This document shows positions 48,033 to 61,191 of a stretch of 64,000 nt of DNA, in pieces. The notes under the pieces were generated by a model that was given only the letters and a program-made list of their open reading frames with translations, did not search any database and was not told the DNA's origin. Origin of the DNA: Sphagnum compactum (taxonomy: Eukaryota; Bryophyta; Sphagnopsida; Sphagnales). The stretch covers positions 9,695,863 through 9,759,862 of the forward strand of contig OZ234496.1 of assembly GCA_965153455.1 (NCBI GenBank), written 5' to 3'. The first letter of the stretch is position 1. Each line of letters starts with the position of its first letter. Position numbers and translations under genes: made by a program.

Positions 48033-51000
48033 TCAGATGTGTCTCTGTGTTTGGGGTTAGATAAGCAAGAGGGTGGAACAATGGGGGTTTCAGTTCCACA
48101 CCTTATTCAGAAGTCCAGGGATTGATGTCATAGGCAACACTTAATGAGCAAGATCAACAGAGCAGATCCTGAATGACCTCAAGAGGCTATGGAATTACTG
48201 AAGTGACCCAATTGGAGGTCATTCTTCTTCTAAAGCATCACTATTCTTGCATCTCCAAATTGTTATGCTTATGTCAATAAAGGTAGGTAAGATCCATTAT
48301 CTCAATTACTCTTTGTTTATTTATTGGTGGGCAGTGCTCCACTGTTGGCAATGTTGTTTGTCTCGACCACCTTTTGATGTGATCGGTGGTGGAAGAGTAA
48401 GAAGAAGGCTTGCATGAAGAGTAACCAAATTGATGACAGCACAAAGCAGATCTACATACTAATTGCTGTACTTTTCTTGCAGCATATTTCCCAACATTCT
48501 AACATGCTCTGTGTCAACAGTTATTGCAGAGATTTTAGAAATGCCAGTGACCTGGAGTGGTGAGGAAAGCAATTGAGGAGTAGTTCAGTAGACCAATTGG
48601 TCCACAATGCGCTGCATCCAAACAAATAGAGATTGGGCTTGATTAGGCAACAACTGTGTGTCCAGTACTGCACATACACTCTGCTATCAGCTAAGCTTGC
48701 CATTGTAGGCAAAGTGTGAGTGGTTTGGGATTTGTAGTCAGCAACCCAGGATCTATTTTGGAATTACAACTCCCAAATTCATTAATATCAGAATCGAAAC
48801 TAAGTTAAGCAGGTGACAGCAGGTGCAAGAAACAGATGTTCTTGCATCCGGGGTTACTGATCTAATAAGTAGCTTGTCTGCTGCAGAGCAGTTTTGTTGA
48901 AATGATCCTGCACAGGCTGAACTGCAGATGGTGTTATAATTCAAAGAATATGCAGCTCAACCCTTGCAACTAATTTTAATGAGTTTTGTTTGGCTTTGGC
49001 TAAATTGTCTCTTCAATTGCTTGGTTCACGGGATTTGGCATTTAACAACATACACGGGGCTCAAGTAATTGCATCATGTATTGATAACATCATTTAAGGT
49101 TGGTGTTCAAACAATAAAGATAGACCACTATAACAAAATCTGATAAGCAATGGGTGGTGATGCTTGCAATTGTGATTGATAACTAAGCTCATTCTAAAAT
49201 CAATTAGCTATGCTCTGGAGTTATTCGTAAAGTAAGGAAAATACAGCACCAGTACCCTGAGTTTGGTCATAAATAGGGTCAGGTAAAAAAAAACCTGCAA
49301 AAAAGAAAATTATTTTCAAGGGGAGGAAGCGGGGGTACTCACAAAACCATCGATTTTTGTGGTAAACTGAGTTTCACCCAGTTTTTCTTTTATCTTGAGC
49401 GCCAACACTGCTGCCACATATATATTTTCACTGCTCCTACCTGTACAGCCATTATAAATCCTCTCGAACCTTGTGCATTAAATGCTGAGTTTCAGCATTT
49501 CATACCCGTATAAAATAAAATTTCTTTATTTCACGGATATCACTGAAAGAGGGGGGTTAAGGGGTGAAAGGAGGCCCAAATACAAAATGAAGACAGTGTG
49601 ACTTTACGGATTTCTCTCTAATGTGACTGCACGATTCAAAAGATTAGAAAGAGCATTCTTTCCTGTTATATTCAATATGCTCTGTATATTTTTGTGAGCT
49701 AGGATTGTTCTCTAATATGTTTTGCACTAGTGTAACATTTAGCATCTCTGGAAAAGAGGAGATGCATTGGTGTACATAACACAAGGAAGATCAAAAATGG
49801 CAGAGGAGCCCCTTCAATAGCATGTACATTGCTATGAGCAACAAAAGATTAGACAAATTGTTTTGTGTTAGTAGTGCAGATCAGATGCTAAAAATGGCAT
49901 AGTAGTTGCAATAAATAAACAAATAAATAATTTTGTTGTTTGCGAAAAATCCACACTATCAAGATGGTGACTGGAATTGGGGTAGGTATTCCTTTTAGAA
50001 CCTTTTTCAGTTTTACTTTGTGGAGCATTGGAGTGCTTCTTGACATGTCATTACCATGGCCAAACAATATGGGATAAAAAATGAGATGTTATTGGGAATG
50101 TCTTATGGAACTCATTGGTAAATTAGGAGCATTTTGAGAACCAGGTGGAACACATTGGGAACAGAAAAAACACAAAAAAATCTGCCCCCTCCCCCACCCC
50201 CAAAAACCCAAAAGAAAACATTAAGCCCGCCTGAGGCCTTCTCATTGGCTGCATAAAATTTCTATTTCCACACCCGAATGTCACCATCTTCAACCTGGAC
50301 TGCTACTCCCATTATAAACTGGGTGTACTTATTGTTCATGCATACCTATTGTGTTTTTGCATTAATTAGATGAGTTGCCTCCCAAGTTTTTTTTAATTTT
50401 TTTTAATAGCAATGAGCCAACTTGTTTGGCCCATGACTCCAAAAAAATGAAATGAGGTACTATTGGAAACTCTTTGGGGAACATGTAAAGAACTTGGGAA
50501 CTCTTTGCTTGGGAGCACGCCTAGTCCCCCACCTTCCCCCCCTCCGAAGCGCGAGACAAAAAGGGCGACCCCTTCACTCCATGATGCGACTTCTCATTGG
50601 TTGCATGGAAATCCTATTCCTAAAATTGGCTGCCACTATTTTTTGCCTGGACTAATAGCCCTTCCTACGAGCACACTACCAATTGATACCACCAGGCAAT
50701 GGTGTACTACTATCATACTATGGTGAATTGTATATGACTCAATGCATCCATGGTATAGAATCCTATATATTAATTCACTTGGTCTGTCAGTGTGTCTGTC
50801 TGAACCTGTCCATTCCGACCCGTTAACAGTCTCTGCGAGGCCGATTCTGCGGGACCTCGTTTCCGTCATCTGGGGGGTTGCAGAATCGTGTCTCTCCGCC
50901 ACCACGACCCGCACCTGGCGCTGGAACATATAAAATTATACCTAGCGAGATATGGTATATGTATGTAAGCCCTGCACTTGCAAAAGCATAGTTCTAGATT

Positions 51001-51890
51001 AAAGGGCTCCATGGGGACAGTTGACATGTTTTGTTACATTTCTATGGGGGAGTTTTCACTAAATTAAATTAGCTGAGTGGGACTATTAGGCAACAATTGT
51101 CCCTGGACTATGACCCTTGAATCTGTTTTCACAACCAGCTGGTGGGAAGAAATGGGTGACAATTCTTTAAACACTAGTTGAGCAGGTTTACATCAATCAC
51201 TAGTTTTCAAACCATCAAAGGGCGGGCCAGATTTGTTGTGCTGGTATGTGCAGGCATGTCATGTTCATTTTGTTATGATCTCTTGTGGGGCAGCTTCTTG
51301 TCTCTCCCCTATATGTATCATCTTGTTGCTCTTCAGTTTTTCATCTCCTGATTTCTTGCCTTCTTGCTTTCAAATCCTTCTCAATTTCTCTATTAGACTA
51401 TTTACCGCAGCCCCAAGGCTGTAGCTAATTTTTTTGTAGCTCATTTTAAACTTGCTAACTATCCGGAGTTCTTAGTTGGAGCCTGCAGGTTGAATTAATA
51501 TTCTTCATCAAGGTGATGTCCTTCAATACTATCTTTAATAATTCACCATAGAAAATTTCCTGCTTCCTTTTGATATGTCTTCAATTGGTCTCTAGATCTA
51601 GATCTTTGTCATTTTTTGTCAACAATATTGTTCTTATTGTAGGAGCTTTGTTGTTAAAAAACTTTGTTAGTAGTGTCCCTTAGTCTTAGTGTTCACAATT
51701 GTGTTGGGACTCTTGTAAGTGGTGCAAATTCATGTTGTTATGGTGGGACGGTTTTACTAAATCTTCTTGGGATGTGGATGTCAGAATCAGTCCTGACTAG
51801 AGTAGATCACATGTTGATCACTGGTTGCACTATTGCACCAAAGTCATTGAATTGAGAGATGTGGTGGGTGTTCTTTGTTTTTCCAGATCA
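48033..51890. other. Intergenic spacer with diverged repeats
   Basis: No gene is supportable. About 50085-50290 and 50450-50640 share an ordered set of words (GGAAC...CATTGGGAAC, CTTCTCATTGG.TGCAT, CCTGGACT) and look like two copies of a roughly 200-bp repeat. A GC-richer patch at about 50800-50935 stands out and could be a promoter or an exon fragment, but it has no supportable frame. The last part may hold a leader exon and intron of the peptide gene (TTTTTCCAG acceptor near 51885). Confidence 0.45.
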
Positions 51891-51915
51891 CTAGTACGAG
51901 CCTGTGGCCAACGGT

Positions 51916-52593
51916 ATGGCAGGGGCTTGCGAATATACGATGAAATCAGTGGTCATGGCACTGATGCTTTTGCTAATGTTGCATACAAGCTGCAACAGTA
52001 ATGCCACCCGGGTTAGTTCAATCCTCCAAGTCGATACTCCTCAAGGTGAGCAAGACAGTTCTTGTTTCATGTGCATGCAAAATGCAAAATGGTGACTCAT
52101 TACATGTTCCTATTATTTTTCAAAAGAGTTTTCATTTTCTTTCTCCACAAGTTGTCCAGCATCAGAACTTGGTATAGTTAAAGGTCAACAATAGAATCAA
52201 TGCTCAAACAAAAAATGATGAAGATATCTAGAAAACATGATTGTAGTTGAAGCACATAATAAATGACAATTGGAGACATTTTTCTCCACTGCAGGCAAGA
52301 TCAATCACATCAAACTGGAGTCTACCCCATTCATGGGTGACAAGCATCAAGTCGATGTTACTCATGATGTCACCCATGAATACATCTATACTACAATGTC
52401 AGACTTCAAGCAAGGACACGGTGTGTCCCTGATCGACCATATCAGTCCAGCACAACAAAAATCCATTAGTACTATTGATGCAATACTCTTGGACACAACT
52501 GATTATAACCCAGGCTTGGTGCCAGGCCATCCAGGCACTAATCATTCAATCACCCAAAACATGCTTGATCAACCACAAATAATACATGCTTGA
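51916..52593 (+). CDS. Putative secreted peptide precursor, CEP/PSY-like, 2 exons
   Basis: Exons 51916-52045 and 52295-52593 join at CAAG/GTGAGC and CTGCAG/GC, in frame, for 142 residues. The N terminus (MKSVVMALMLLLMLHTSCNSNA, about 9-30) is a clear signal peptide; ATG 51940 is an alternative start. In-frame TAG at 51892 blocks upstream extension. The middle is hydrophilic and unrecognised, with a VTHDVTHEY run. Near the C terminus DTTDYNPGLVPGHPGTNHS (110-128) has an acidic residue directly before Tyr (the minimal tyrosine-sulfation context), prolines and a terminal His. Ungapped against the 15-residue CEP consensus (xFRPTxPGxSPGxGH) the aromatic, the first Pro, the later Pro-Gly and the final His coincide (positions 2, 4, 11, 12, 15). 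PSY peptides also start with DY. Fifteen residues follow. Membership of either family is inference, and it could be an unrelated secreted protein. Confidence 0.6.
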
Positions 52594-53899
52594 TCAAATG
52601 TGTAGGCCATGGTAGATGATGTTGTAGCAATGTTTCACCTAGACACAATAAACAAATCCATGTTTTTGATTTTGTTGTTTACGATGGACCAGCTAATTAG
52701 TGCTTTCCATACTTGATTAGTGTGGTGAGCATCATTTGAGCAAGTCTTTTGTTTTGGTTCATATCTAGAATCAAATCAATGACCATATTTGTGAGGAATA
52801 TGTTTCATTTTCTTCTATGTTGAACAATATTGCAGCAATGTTTGTATCGTTGTCTATATGGGCTTAGCTTTTATCTAGAATTCAGCTTCCATTTAATGAT
52901 TCTTGACTTCGATTCCATCCGATTCGATTGAATGAGAATCTAGCAATGAATACATACGGCTTGTCAAAGTTATTGAGAGAAACAACACTCGTTTGTTTGG
53001 AGCACAAGATTTTGTTATTGCACAATACTAAAATATTGATCAAGCAATTGAAGATCATGTAGCATGTTTAGACTTCAATATTCTTATGGAACCTAGACTA
53101 CAATAATGAAACCTTGATTACCCATTCTGACTCATGGGGTAATTCATGGGAATTTTGGGAATATTGAAGGAGTACTGGATGTAGTTATTTCTTTGATTAT
53201 ATGCGTACCTCACATAAGTAAATTGACCTCTCCTTCTACGTACAATTTTTTATGGAAAGTTGAATGAATGAAAGCATCATTATTGATAATTTCGAGAGCA
53301 CATTTGGAAGGGTAGGTTAAGATGTAGGGTTTTAAATTACTTAAGTGTTTGAAATTGGTCTATACAAACATAAAACTCAATTAAAATGTTGCATATGTAA
53401 AGACTCTCAATGTCAGTAAAAACATCAAGGTCATGCTTTTCAAATAGACTTGAGAGATATGATGTATATATTATATGTAAAGATATTGTATATGACATGA
53501 AACCTTTGAAAAAAATCAGATTGCAAGAACTTTTGTGCAACTTGTGAATAACGTCAATTGACAAATTGGTTGAAATCATATATCAAGTGCATATTGTGAT
53601 CACAGAGGGACACCATTGCAACTATTGTGTGACTATAATTGAATTTCAAATGCACATCAAATGTTTTATTTACATATGCATCATATTTTTTTGGAAAAGT
53701 TGTGATACAATTGTACATCAATTACAAAACAAAGGACATGTAAAATTGCACAAAGGTTCAATTTCTTCAAACATGATTTTTTAGAATGCAATGAAGCGAT
53801 TAAATAAATATCTTTCATGGCAATTGCAATCCTTGACTATGTTTCAACCTTCATCATTAGACTCAAACAATGATTTCAAGAACTTTCACAATCTTAAAA
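52594..53899. other. 3' region of the peptide gene, then AT-rich DNA
   Basis: About 52594-52800 probably contains the 3' untranslated region (AATAAACAAATCC near 52648 could be a polyadenylation region). Beyond about 53.2 kb the DNA is again AT-rich, without supportable genes. Confidence 0.5.
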
Positions 53900-54340
53900 G
53901 CCACCTAAGGTGGTGGACATGGCTTGAAACTACAATTCGATATCTTGAAAAATCACAAAGGAAGCACAATAATTTGGATTGGACCAAATTTTTTAAAAAA
54001 TAGTTTCCATTACTTGTAGAGTTTCAATGCTTGGAATGTGATGCAGGTTGTTGATGTGTCAAAAGTGATAAATCACTCAAAACATTGAGGTGGACAGTCC
54101 TTTTTTTTTCAAACATCTTTAAATTCTCTTATCAAATGTGCACCAAATTGCCTTCTCACAATTAGAGCGATTTAAGATCATAATATTGATGATTAAAAAA
54201 GAAAAAAAAGTTAAAATTGGTGAAATTTATTTTTACAACACATTTGAGTGCCTTTGGTTCAAACATGAAGATGTGTCTTTAACAAAAGTTTTTCCTTTTT
54301 ATGTGGTAAAGAACATGTATGCATAATATGCACAATGTGT
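53900..54340 (+). repeat. Fossil ORF of a dispersed repeat, copy B
   Basis: Partner of 13100-13545. Shared translated blocks are EKSQ.KHN, the FFF segment, ILMIKKEK against LMIRRAK, YNTFECLWFK against YNLFEHIWLK, and a shared terminal stop after (N/G)M(Y/N)A. At the DNA level CAAATGTGCACCA and TATTGATGATTA also match copy A. Stops break it. The family is unrecognised. Confidence 0.55.
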
Positions 54341-57300
54341 GATCAAGGGTGTTTCCATGGTATAGTGTAAACAAAAAGTAGTGATAGTTTGACATTTTTC
54401 ATTACAACACATTTTTAATGCGTCTCTATAGATATTTGGGGAAGATTTTTTGATGGAAATGTGCAATCAAAGGTGGATAACATCCTAAAATATCATAATG
54501 TTGTGAAATTGGTGCACATATCAACAATCCAATTGTCAATTGAAATACATTTTAAATTTGTAGCAATGTGTCACAAACACTGCAATGTAAGAAAAGGACT
54601 AAAAAATTAGTTTTAATAGGAATTTGTCCATGAAACTTTGTGTATACAACTTCCACATCAAAAATTTCAATTTGTCATAAAGTCAAGAAATGTATATTAA
54701 ATGATATAAGAATACTTGAAAATACATTATGTTATTATGATGTTGATGATTATGATATTTTAAAGTTGTAAAATGTTCTTCCATTTTAGATGTAGTTGGG
54801 TTGAATGTTTTCTTTATCATTCTACAAAAATACACAATTATGAATCAATTTCATATTCATGATTTCTATATAATTGGTCTTATTTTTAAAGCCCAAATCA
54901 ATTTAATGAGATCTTTAAAAGAATTCAAAGTGAGTGAAATTTTATGTGTTATTATTTTTGATACTATATGCATTTCTAATTTTCACACAAAGTGTGTACA
55001 TCGTACCATGGAAACACTCTCAAAATGTAGTTTAAAATATTTAAATTTAAAACATAGTTGTAAATTACATGTGAAAAATGTGAAATTTGGAATAATAAAT
55101 CAACACAGGAATGGCACATATGACGTGCAATCTTTGAAAAAAGACTTTTATCATAACACCCTCAACTCTTAAAACTATGAATGCACCTTCAAATTAGTTT
55201 TGATCGTGATGAGCCACAATATGTGATTGTCAAAAGTGATATTGAAAGCCAAGTAATGGTATTGTATTTTGAAACCTATTAAACGACACCATAATTTTCA
55301 TAGATTCTAAAAACATTACTTGAAAATACATGGCATGTCACATTAAGGCCCTAGGGGGGTCACTATATACATGCCAATTTTCCTAAATAGGTGCATCAAA
55401 TAGGGTATTGTTGGGGGTGTATTACGTGAAGGAGTTTAAAGTTTTTGCACTCTATTATTATCTAAAATTCTAATATCCACATATTTAATCCACCTTAAAA
55501 TTAATTAAAATTAAAATTTTTCACTGAATTTTGGCACCATTTATTTGTTTGGGTTATTAATCTTAGTTGAAAACATGAGGACTTAATAATGATGAAATAA
55601 GGTGATTGTTCATGATTAAATAAACATCATGCCTGAAATGTTCAAATTTATTTCTCAAAATAATCAACAAATATTTCAATATTAAATCACGTTTTAGATG
55701 ATGATGACTTGAATGTTTGACAACCGCAAAATAATTACAAACAAAAAAATTTGGTTTTTCTCCATGGGAAAAATAACATTTATGTTTTTGAATTTCAAAA
55801 TCAAAACAAACAAGGTGTGGATTGCTAAAAATTAAATGGACCAGCAAGTTGCTACATTCAAGCTTTCATCAAGCCCATGTCTACACCAACTAAATACCAC
55901 CTCACTAATGTTACATTCTCTACTATGACCCTTTAGTATAAATTCCACCTTTTTCATTGTACCAATTATTATACATGTTAAGGTTATCAAGGCCATGACT
56001 TGTCAAGTCATGTTAATCACATCCATTTTGATGTTGACATAGCCTAATGTCATGTCAAATCAAGATCAACCTAAGTCAAAATAATAACATTTTTACGAGG
56101 GTTAAATGTGTACCCCAATTGCAATTGAAATTTAATCACCATGTAATTCTAAGGACAAGTATGATTGGTTGGACTTAAGTTTTAATCCATATGCCAACCA
56201 AAATTTGATTGTGAAAACAAACAAATCCAAACTGTAAAAATGTGGTGCTTGAATTTCGATTACGATCTTGATGAGCAAAGTTTTTTTTTCAATTTTCATT
56301 TAAGAAACTTTGTGCGACATAAATTTGGCTAGCACATCAATTGGGGTGGACTTGGCTTGGACCAAGGTCCATGTGGCAACCAGATTTTTGTTTAAAAAGA
56401 AAGAATAAAAAAACTCATTGAGATGTGGTGATTGAATTTCAATTGTCATCTTCATTGTCAATATTTTAAAATATATTTGATTAAAATCCAATCACCATAA
56501 GACTACGCTCAAGGTAGACCTAGTCCTAGTCGTTGTGGACACCTTCGGGGTCCACCTTGGTCCATGTGGTGACCAAATTTCCATTGCAAAAGTTTTATAA
56601 CAAAAATGAAAAAGAAAATTGATTGTTGAGATGGTGACCAAAATACAATTGACACATTTCAATAGTTAAGATTTTTTTGTTTTTTTCTTGGGATTGAAGT
56701 TTAGTGACTTTTGGTGAAAAATTATGTCTCATCAATTCATAATTAAATAGATAATTTAAAAAAATTCCTTCAAAGTGAAAAAAAATAGTAATTTTTTTTA
56801 TTGTGGGATATTTTATTAATGTCATTGTTGACTTGACAAACTAACATGTCCGTCATTACATTAACTTGTTGGTTGACATAAAAGTGACATCACATCAATT
56901 GTAACGACTTTGGAACGTACTATTATAACAACTAATATTTATTATAAGTATCTTGTGTGTGTATATATGTATATAGATAACTAGAATTTAATGCATACCT
57001 TATATTAGTTATATTTGGTTATTGAGAATAAAAATTAAGTTTTTTTATAGAACTATATCTTTTACCCAACAACCAATATATGGGACCATGTACTTTTGGG
57101 TTAATTAAGGTGTCTACAAAATTTAAATATTATAGGTTCAAAGTACATTTTGAACATGTTGTGAAAATGATGTCATCATGACATTTTTTCATAAGTTTGG
57201 TAGACTTTTGGTAGTCATCCCAAAAAATTAATAAAATCAAATAAAAATGGTGTTCGAATTACTGGTCAAATGCAATTGCATTTTGGATTTGTGCATAATT

Positions 57301-59999
57301 CAATATAAAAGAAAGGTCAAAAAAAAAATATTTAAATTTACTATTTAATTTTTAATATTAAATTAATATTGCCATGTCAATTAGTAGTAGTTTCAATCAC
57401 CTTAGTAATTTTGGATAATCATCTTCAATCATAACATTGAAATAAACTTAATCAATATTTTGTTTAAAATAATTTTTTTTTTTACTAATGACATCTTTGT
57501 CCATTATCTATTATGACTAAAATTTCAATCAACTAAACTAACATAATTTAACCATGTTATGTAATAGTAAGGCTTTGTAGGACTGTGGGCAATCAATTTT
57601 GCATAGGGTTTTGTGAAATTGCTGGCAATCCATTGGGTTCAAAGCTTGATAAACAAGTGGGCATTGTAATGAAAGAATTGGATAATCTAGGATCATACAT
57701 GAAGGTGTTGTATGAACATTTATAACATTTGAAAATTTTGATGTTTAACCAACTTTTATCACTCCATCCAACATTATATATGTGGTCATGTTTTTCATTG
57801 TCTTGAGTCATGGAATTTTCATTCAAATTTATTGCATCTTTAGGAGTGTGTCCACTTAATTTTTAGATGCCGTCTTGATCATCCAATAGATCTTGGACAT
57901 GTGGTCACTTGAAGATACTAGGTCCAATGACCACAAAAGTTTCTTGGATCTACATTTCATACATTCCATAGTCAAATTGACAAGGTAAGTGAAATGATGC
58001 TTTATGTTGAAAACTCGTTGTTTAATCTTCTTTTTTTCCTTTTCCAGTTTTTAACATGTGATCATAGATTTTTTTGAAGTTGTTTAAAATGTTTCCCCAT
58101 TTATCCTTGCAAACCAAAACATCCCACATATGTTGAGAAGAACTTGCATTTGTCACCATTTCAAATTTTTTTCCATTTTGGAATAAATGTTTCAAACTTG
58201 TCTATAAGATCCACCTTGTCTAATCTTGCAACATGTTCATCTTTCTTGGCTTTAATGAATGCTACGACCTCCTTGTGCTCTTAATTTGGCCAACAAGGTT
58301 TCCTTCAGTGGGTGTCAATGGCATAATCAAAGTTTTGTGATGATGTATTTTGCCTTTGGGCCTTTTTTTTTGCATAGATCCATGCTCAATCTCATTGCAT
58401 TTCTGGATTCATGTCAAAAATGAAATTGAGGTGTCAAAATGTGTCTATCAATTGCATGTTGGTGTTTTTCCATATAAAACCAAGACTTACACCATAGGAG
58501 ACTTACAATAAAGAGCAAACAAGGTTTGTAGTCTCGAAAAAAAATCTTCCTTTTATCTTAATTTATTATTATTATGTAACAACTCTAAATTTAAAAAACT
58601 ACTAACATATTATAGACAAAAAAATTACACATTATGTTTGTGTGTTTGAAACATTACAGACATTGAGTAAAGATTGATTAAAGGTGTTGAAGACATTGTA
58701 GAAATTGAAAACATTGTAAACATTGAAGATTTTGAACTTGATTTTAAATTTGAGAAACATTCAAAAAAAAAATTCATGATCTTTTTGACAAGAATTTGAA
58801 TCTTCTTTGCACTTTTCATAGTTGTTGATGTTACTACCAAATAGTTCCATGTTGTAATTAAAGAAACAAGAACATTATAATTATGAACAAGAATTTTAAG
58901 TGTTGTAGAGAATTCACATTTTGAATAGCAATAGAGAATTTAGACTTGGAATTTGGATGTTTAGCCATAGAATACTTGGACATTAAATAACAATAGAGGT
59001 TCATGAAGTTTTTAGTTTTCAAAAACATTCATGAAATTTCTTAAAAAGGGAACAACCTAGGGTTTGGATTAGGGTTAGTTGAAGGCAATTTAAGTGAGAT
59101 GGATGGTGAGTTCAAACCCCACAATCATCTCCATATTATGTAACACTGAGTTTATTTCGTCCTTTCTATTAGCCTTACATACCATTGATTGAAAAAACAA
59201 AATCCTAGGTAGGTTTAAAGCTAGATTTATTATTAATTACGACATACATTTAACACCAAGTTAGCACCACATACCGACTAAGATGTCGCATCATAAACAA
59301 AGCTACCTAACATTACATATGAGAATGCACCATAAAATCAAGAAAATTTAACATTGATTTCACATGGATTTAACACTAGGTGTGAATGGTGCTTAAAAGC
59401 TAATGCAAACAATGTGAATGAAGAGTTATTGAAGAGTTCACAACCAGTGAAACCACATGCTTGCACACAATAGGAAACATCACTTTACATTTAACAAAAT
59501 GTAGGTGATTGTAGGAATAGACTACTTACATGGTAAAGCATATGAAACACAAATCTAAACCTATGTCTCAAATTTAATGTGTTGGTAGTAGATGTACAAA
59601 ATCATGAAAAGATCATGAATTTTGGGTCTTATGTTCCCCTTCTTTTTAACTTTATCTTATAAATATTGTGAGTTTTCTTTTTAAAACTTTAGTGCCTTTT
59701 TGAACTACATGGAGTTGCTTGAAAATGGAGTGTTATGGTGTGGAAGCAATAGTATGATAATGTAGGAAACATACAACAAGTGTTATCACAACTAAAAAAT
59801 ATGAGAATGTAACTACATTGCCTCAATTACAAAACAAGCCATTAAATTAATTTCATCAACTATCCAAGTACTTTAGTGTTTAGCAACTTGAAGCTTTTAC
59901 CACTCCATCCTAATAACTAAGCTTGTTGTCTTGGCTTTAAATCGTCACTTACATGACAACACAAAGCATCTCGAAATGCAATAGCACTTTCTTCAAAAG
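54341..59999. other. AT-rich gene desert
   Basis: No frame on either strand shows a domain, a signal peptide in a plausible context or coherent splice sites. Words such as TGTGGTGATTGAATTTCAATT recur near 56240-56450, suggesting old repeats. GGTGAGTTCAAACCCCAC near 59105 resembles a Pol III B box, but no A box or tRNA fold accompanies it. Confidence 0.5.
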
Positions 60000-61060
60000 A
60001 AGGATGAAAAACAAGGATCTTGAATTCTCATACATCTTCAAGAAATGCAGGCTGGTGTGTGCACAAAGGGTGCTTCGAAAGCTTAAGCATCACATATTAT
60101 ATGGTGTCACGCAAGATCGAAGATTTTGTAGGTAGCAATATATTAATAGCAATATATCATATAATATGTGATATTTGGGACCTTGAAGAGAGGTTATCTT
60201 CAAAACCTAAACTGGGCAACACTGGCACACATATTCCATCTGTTTATAGTAGTTGGGTTGGGGTATCTTCACCAGCAACTCCAAAAGTTGAACCTTCGGA
60301 TGCAGCTCCAAAGGAACAAACTGCAATTGCCCATGCATGACATTGCAATTTTTGAACTCTTATATGTGCTTTTTATTTGCTCTAATTTAGCTACTAAAAC
60401 TACTGTCATCCGTCTGACTGATGCAATTTTAAGATTTGAAACTCCTTCATGCGAACTACAAATTAATGTTGTTGCATGAGTCTTTTACAAGATCTATATT
60501 CCATCCTACAATTGCTTCAGACTTACTAATGATGCAGCACCAAAATTCAGGAGCTAAATCATATAGAACAGTTCCAACATTTCACAGATTTTGTGTGTTC
60601 TCCATAGAGCAACATGATCTTAAGGAGTTAGAGCACATAATTGTGTACCACCCCTTCAGCCATGATGAATGAAGTTGATAACCACAAAACAAACTGTATC
60701 CCATATCCCTGATTGCAGCCTTGATCTTTGTGGAGGGTTGAAATATATATATAATGGGCTGATGATATCTAAATCATTGCTACTGGGGATCCTGATCCTT
60801 CTCCATGATGAACATCAAGTGTTGACAACCCATATCCTAATGCTTGAGAGACTTTACCACCCAAAGGCCAGCCGCAAAACACAAAGCATCCAAACTCCAG
60901 CTACAACAACACAGAATTTTGTGGTTAATTGTGGTCCTTTGCATATTGCTATTGCAATTTTCAATAGTCATTGTGTCAAGGTTTTTTCCTATTGTAACAA
61001 CACAACCACAGTGAACCAGCAGCAGCAGCAGCACCAGTGTGCACCATGAAGGATGAATGG
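60000..61060 (+). other. Less AT-rich patch with possible decayed exons
   Basis: Composition is closer to the gene island than to the flanks. A plus-strand frame at 60020-60340 reads DLEERLSSKPKLGNTG and SSPATPKVEPSDAAPKEQT, which looks protein-like, and 60669-61049 ends in a short Gln run (CAG repeat at about 61018-61032). I do not recognise a family and cannot link these into a gene. It may be a degraded gene. Confidence 0.3.
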
Positions 61061-61143
61061 TAAGTGATCACGAAGCAGTTTTCTGTTGGGTTTTCCGTTC
61101 CCTAGCTAACCATGGTGTAATTAGCTCAGTTGCTTTTGTTTTC

Positions 61144-61191
61144 CTACCTACTTACTAACAACCCACAAGCAGGTTGTTAGTAGGTAGGTAG
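61144..61191. repeat. 20-bp inverted repeat of TAGG type, 8-nt loop
   Basis: CTACCTACTTACTAACAACC (61144-61163) pairs with GGTTGTTAGTAGGTAGGTAG (61172-61191) over 20 positions with a single T/G mismatch; the loop is CACAAGCA. The stem uses the same TAGG unit as the arrays elsewhere in the window. Confidence 0.85.

Noticed and set aside
59090-59125. Possible tRNA gene (GAGTTCAAACCCCAC)
   Set aside because: Only a B-box-like word is present; no A box and no cloverleaf pairing could be drawn.
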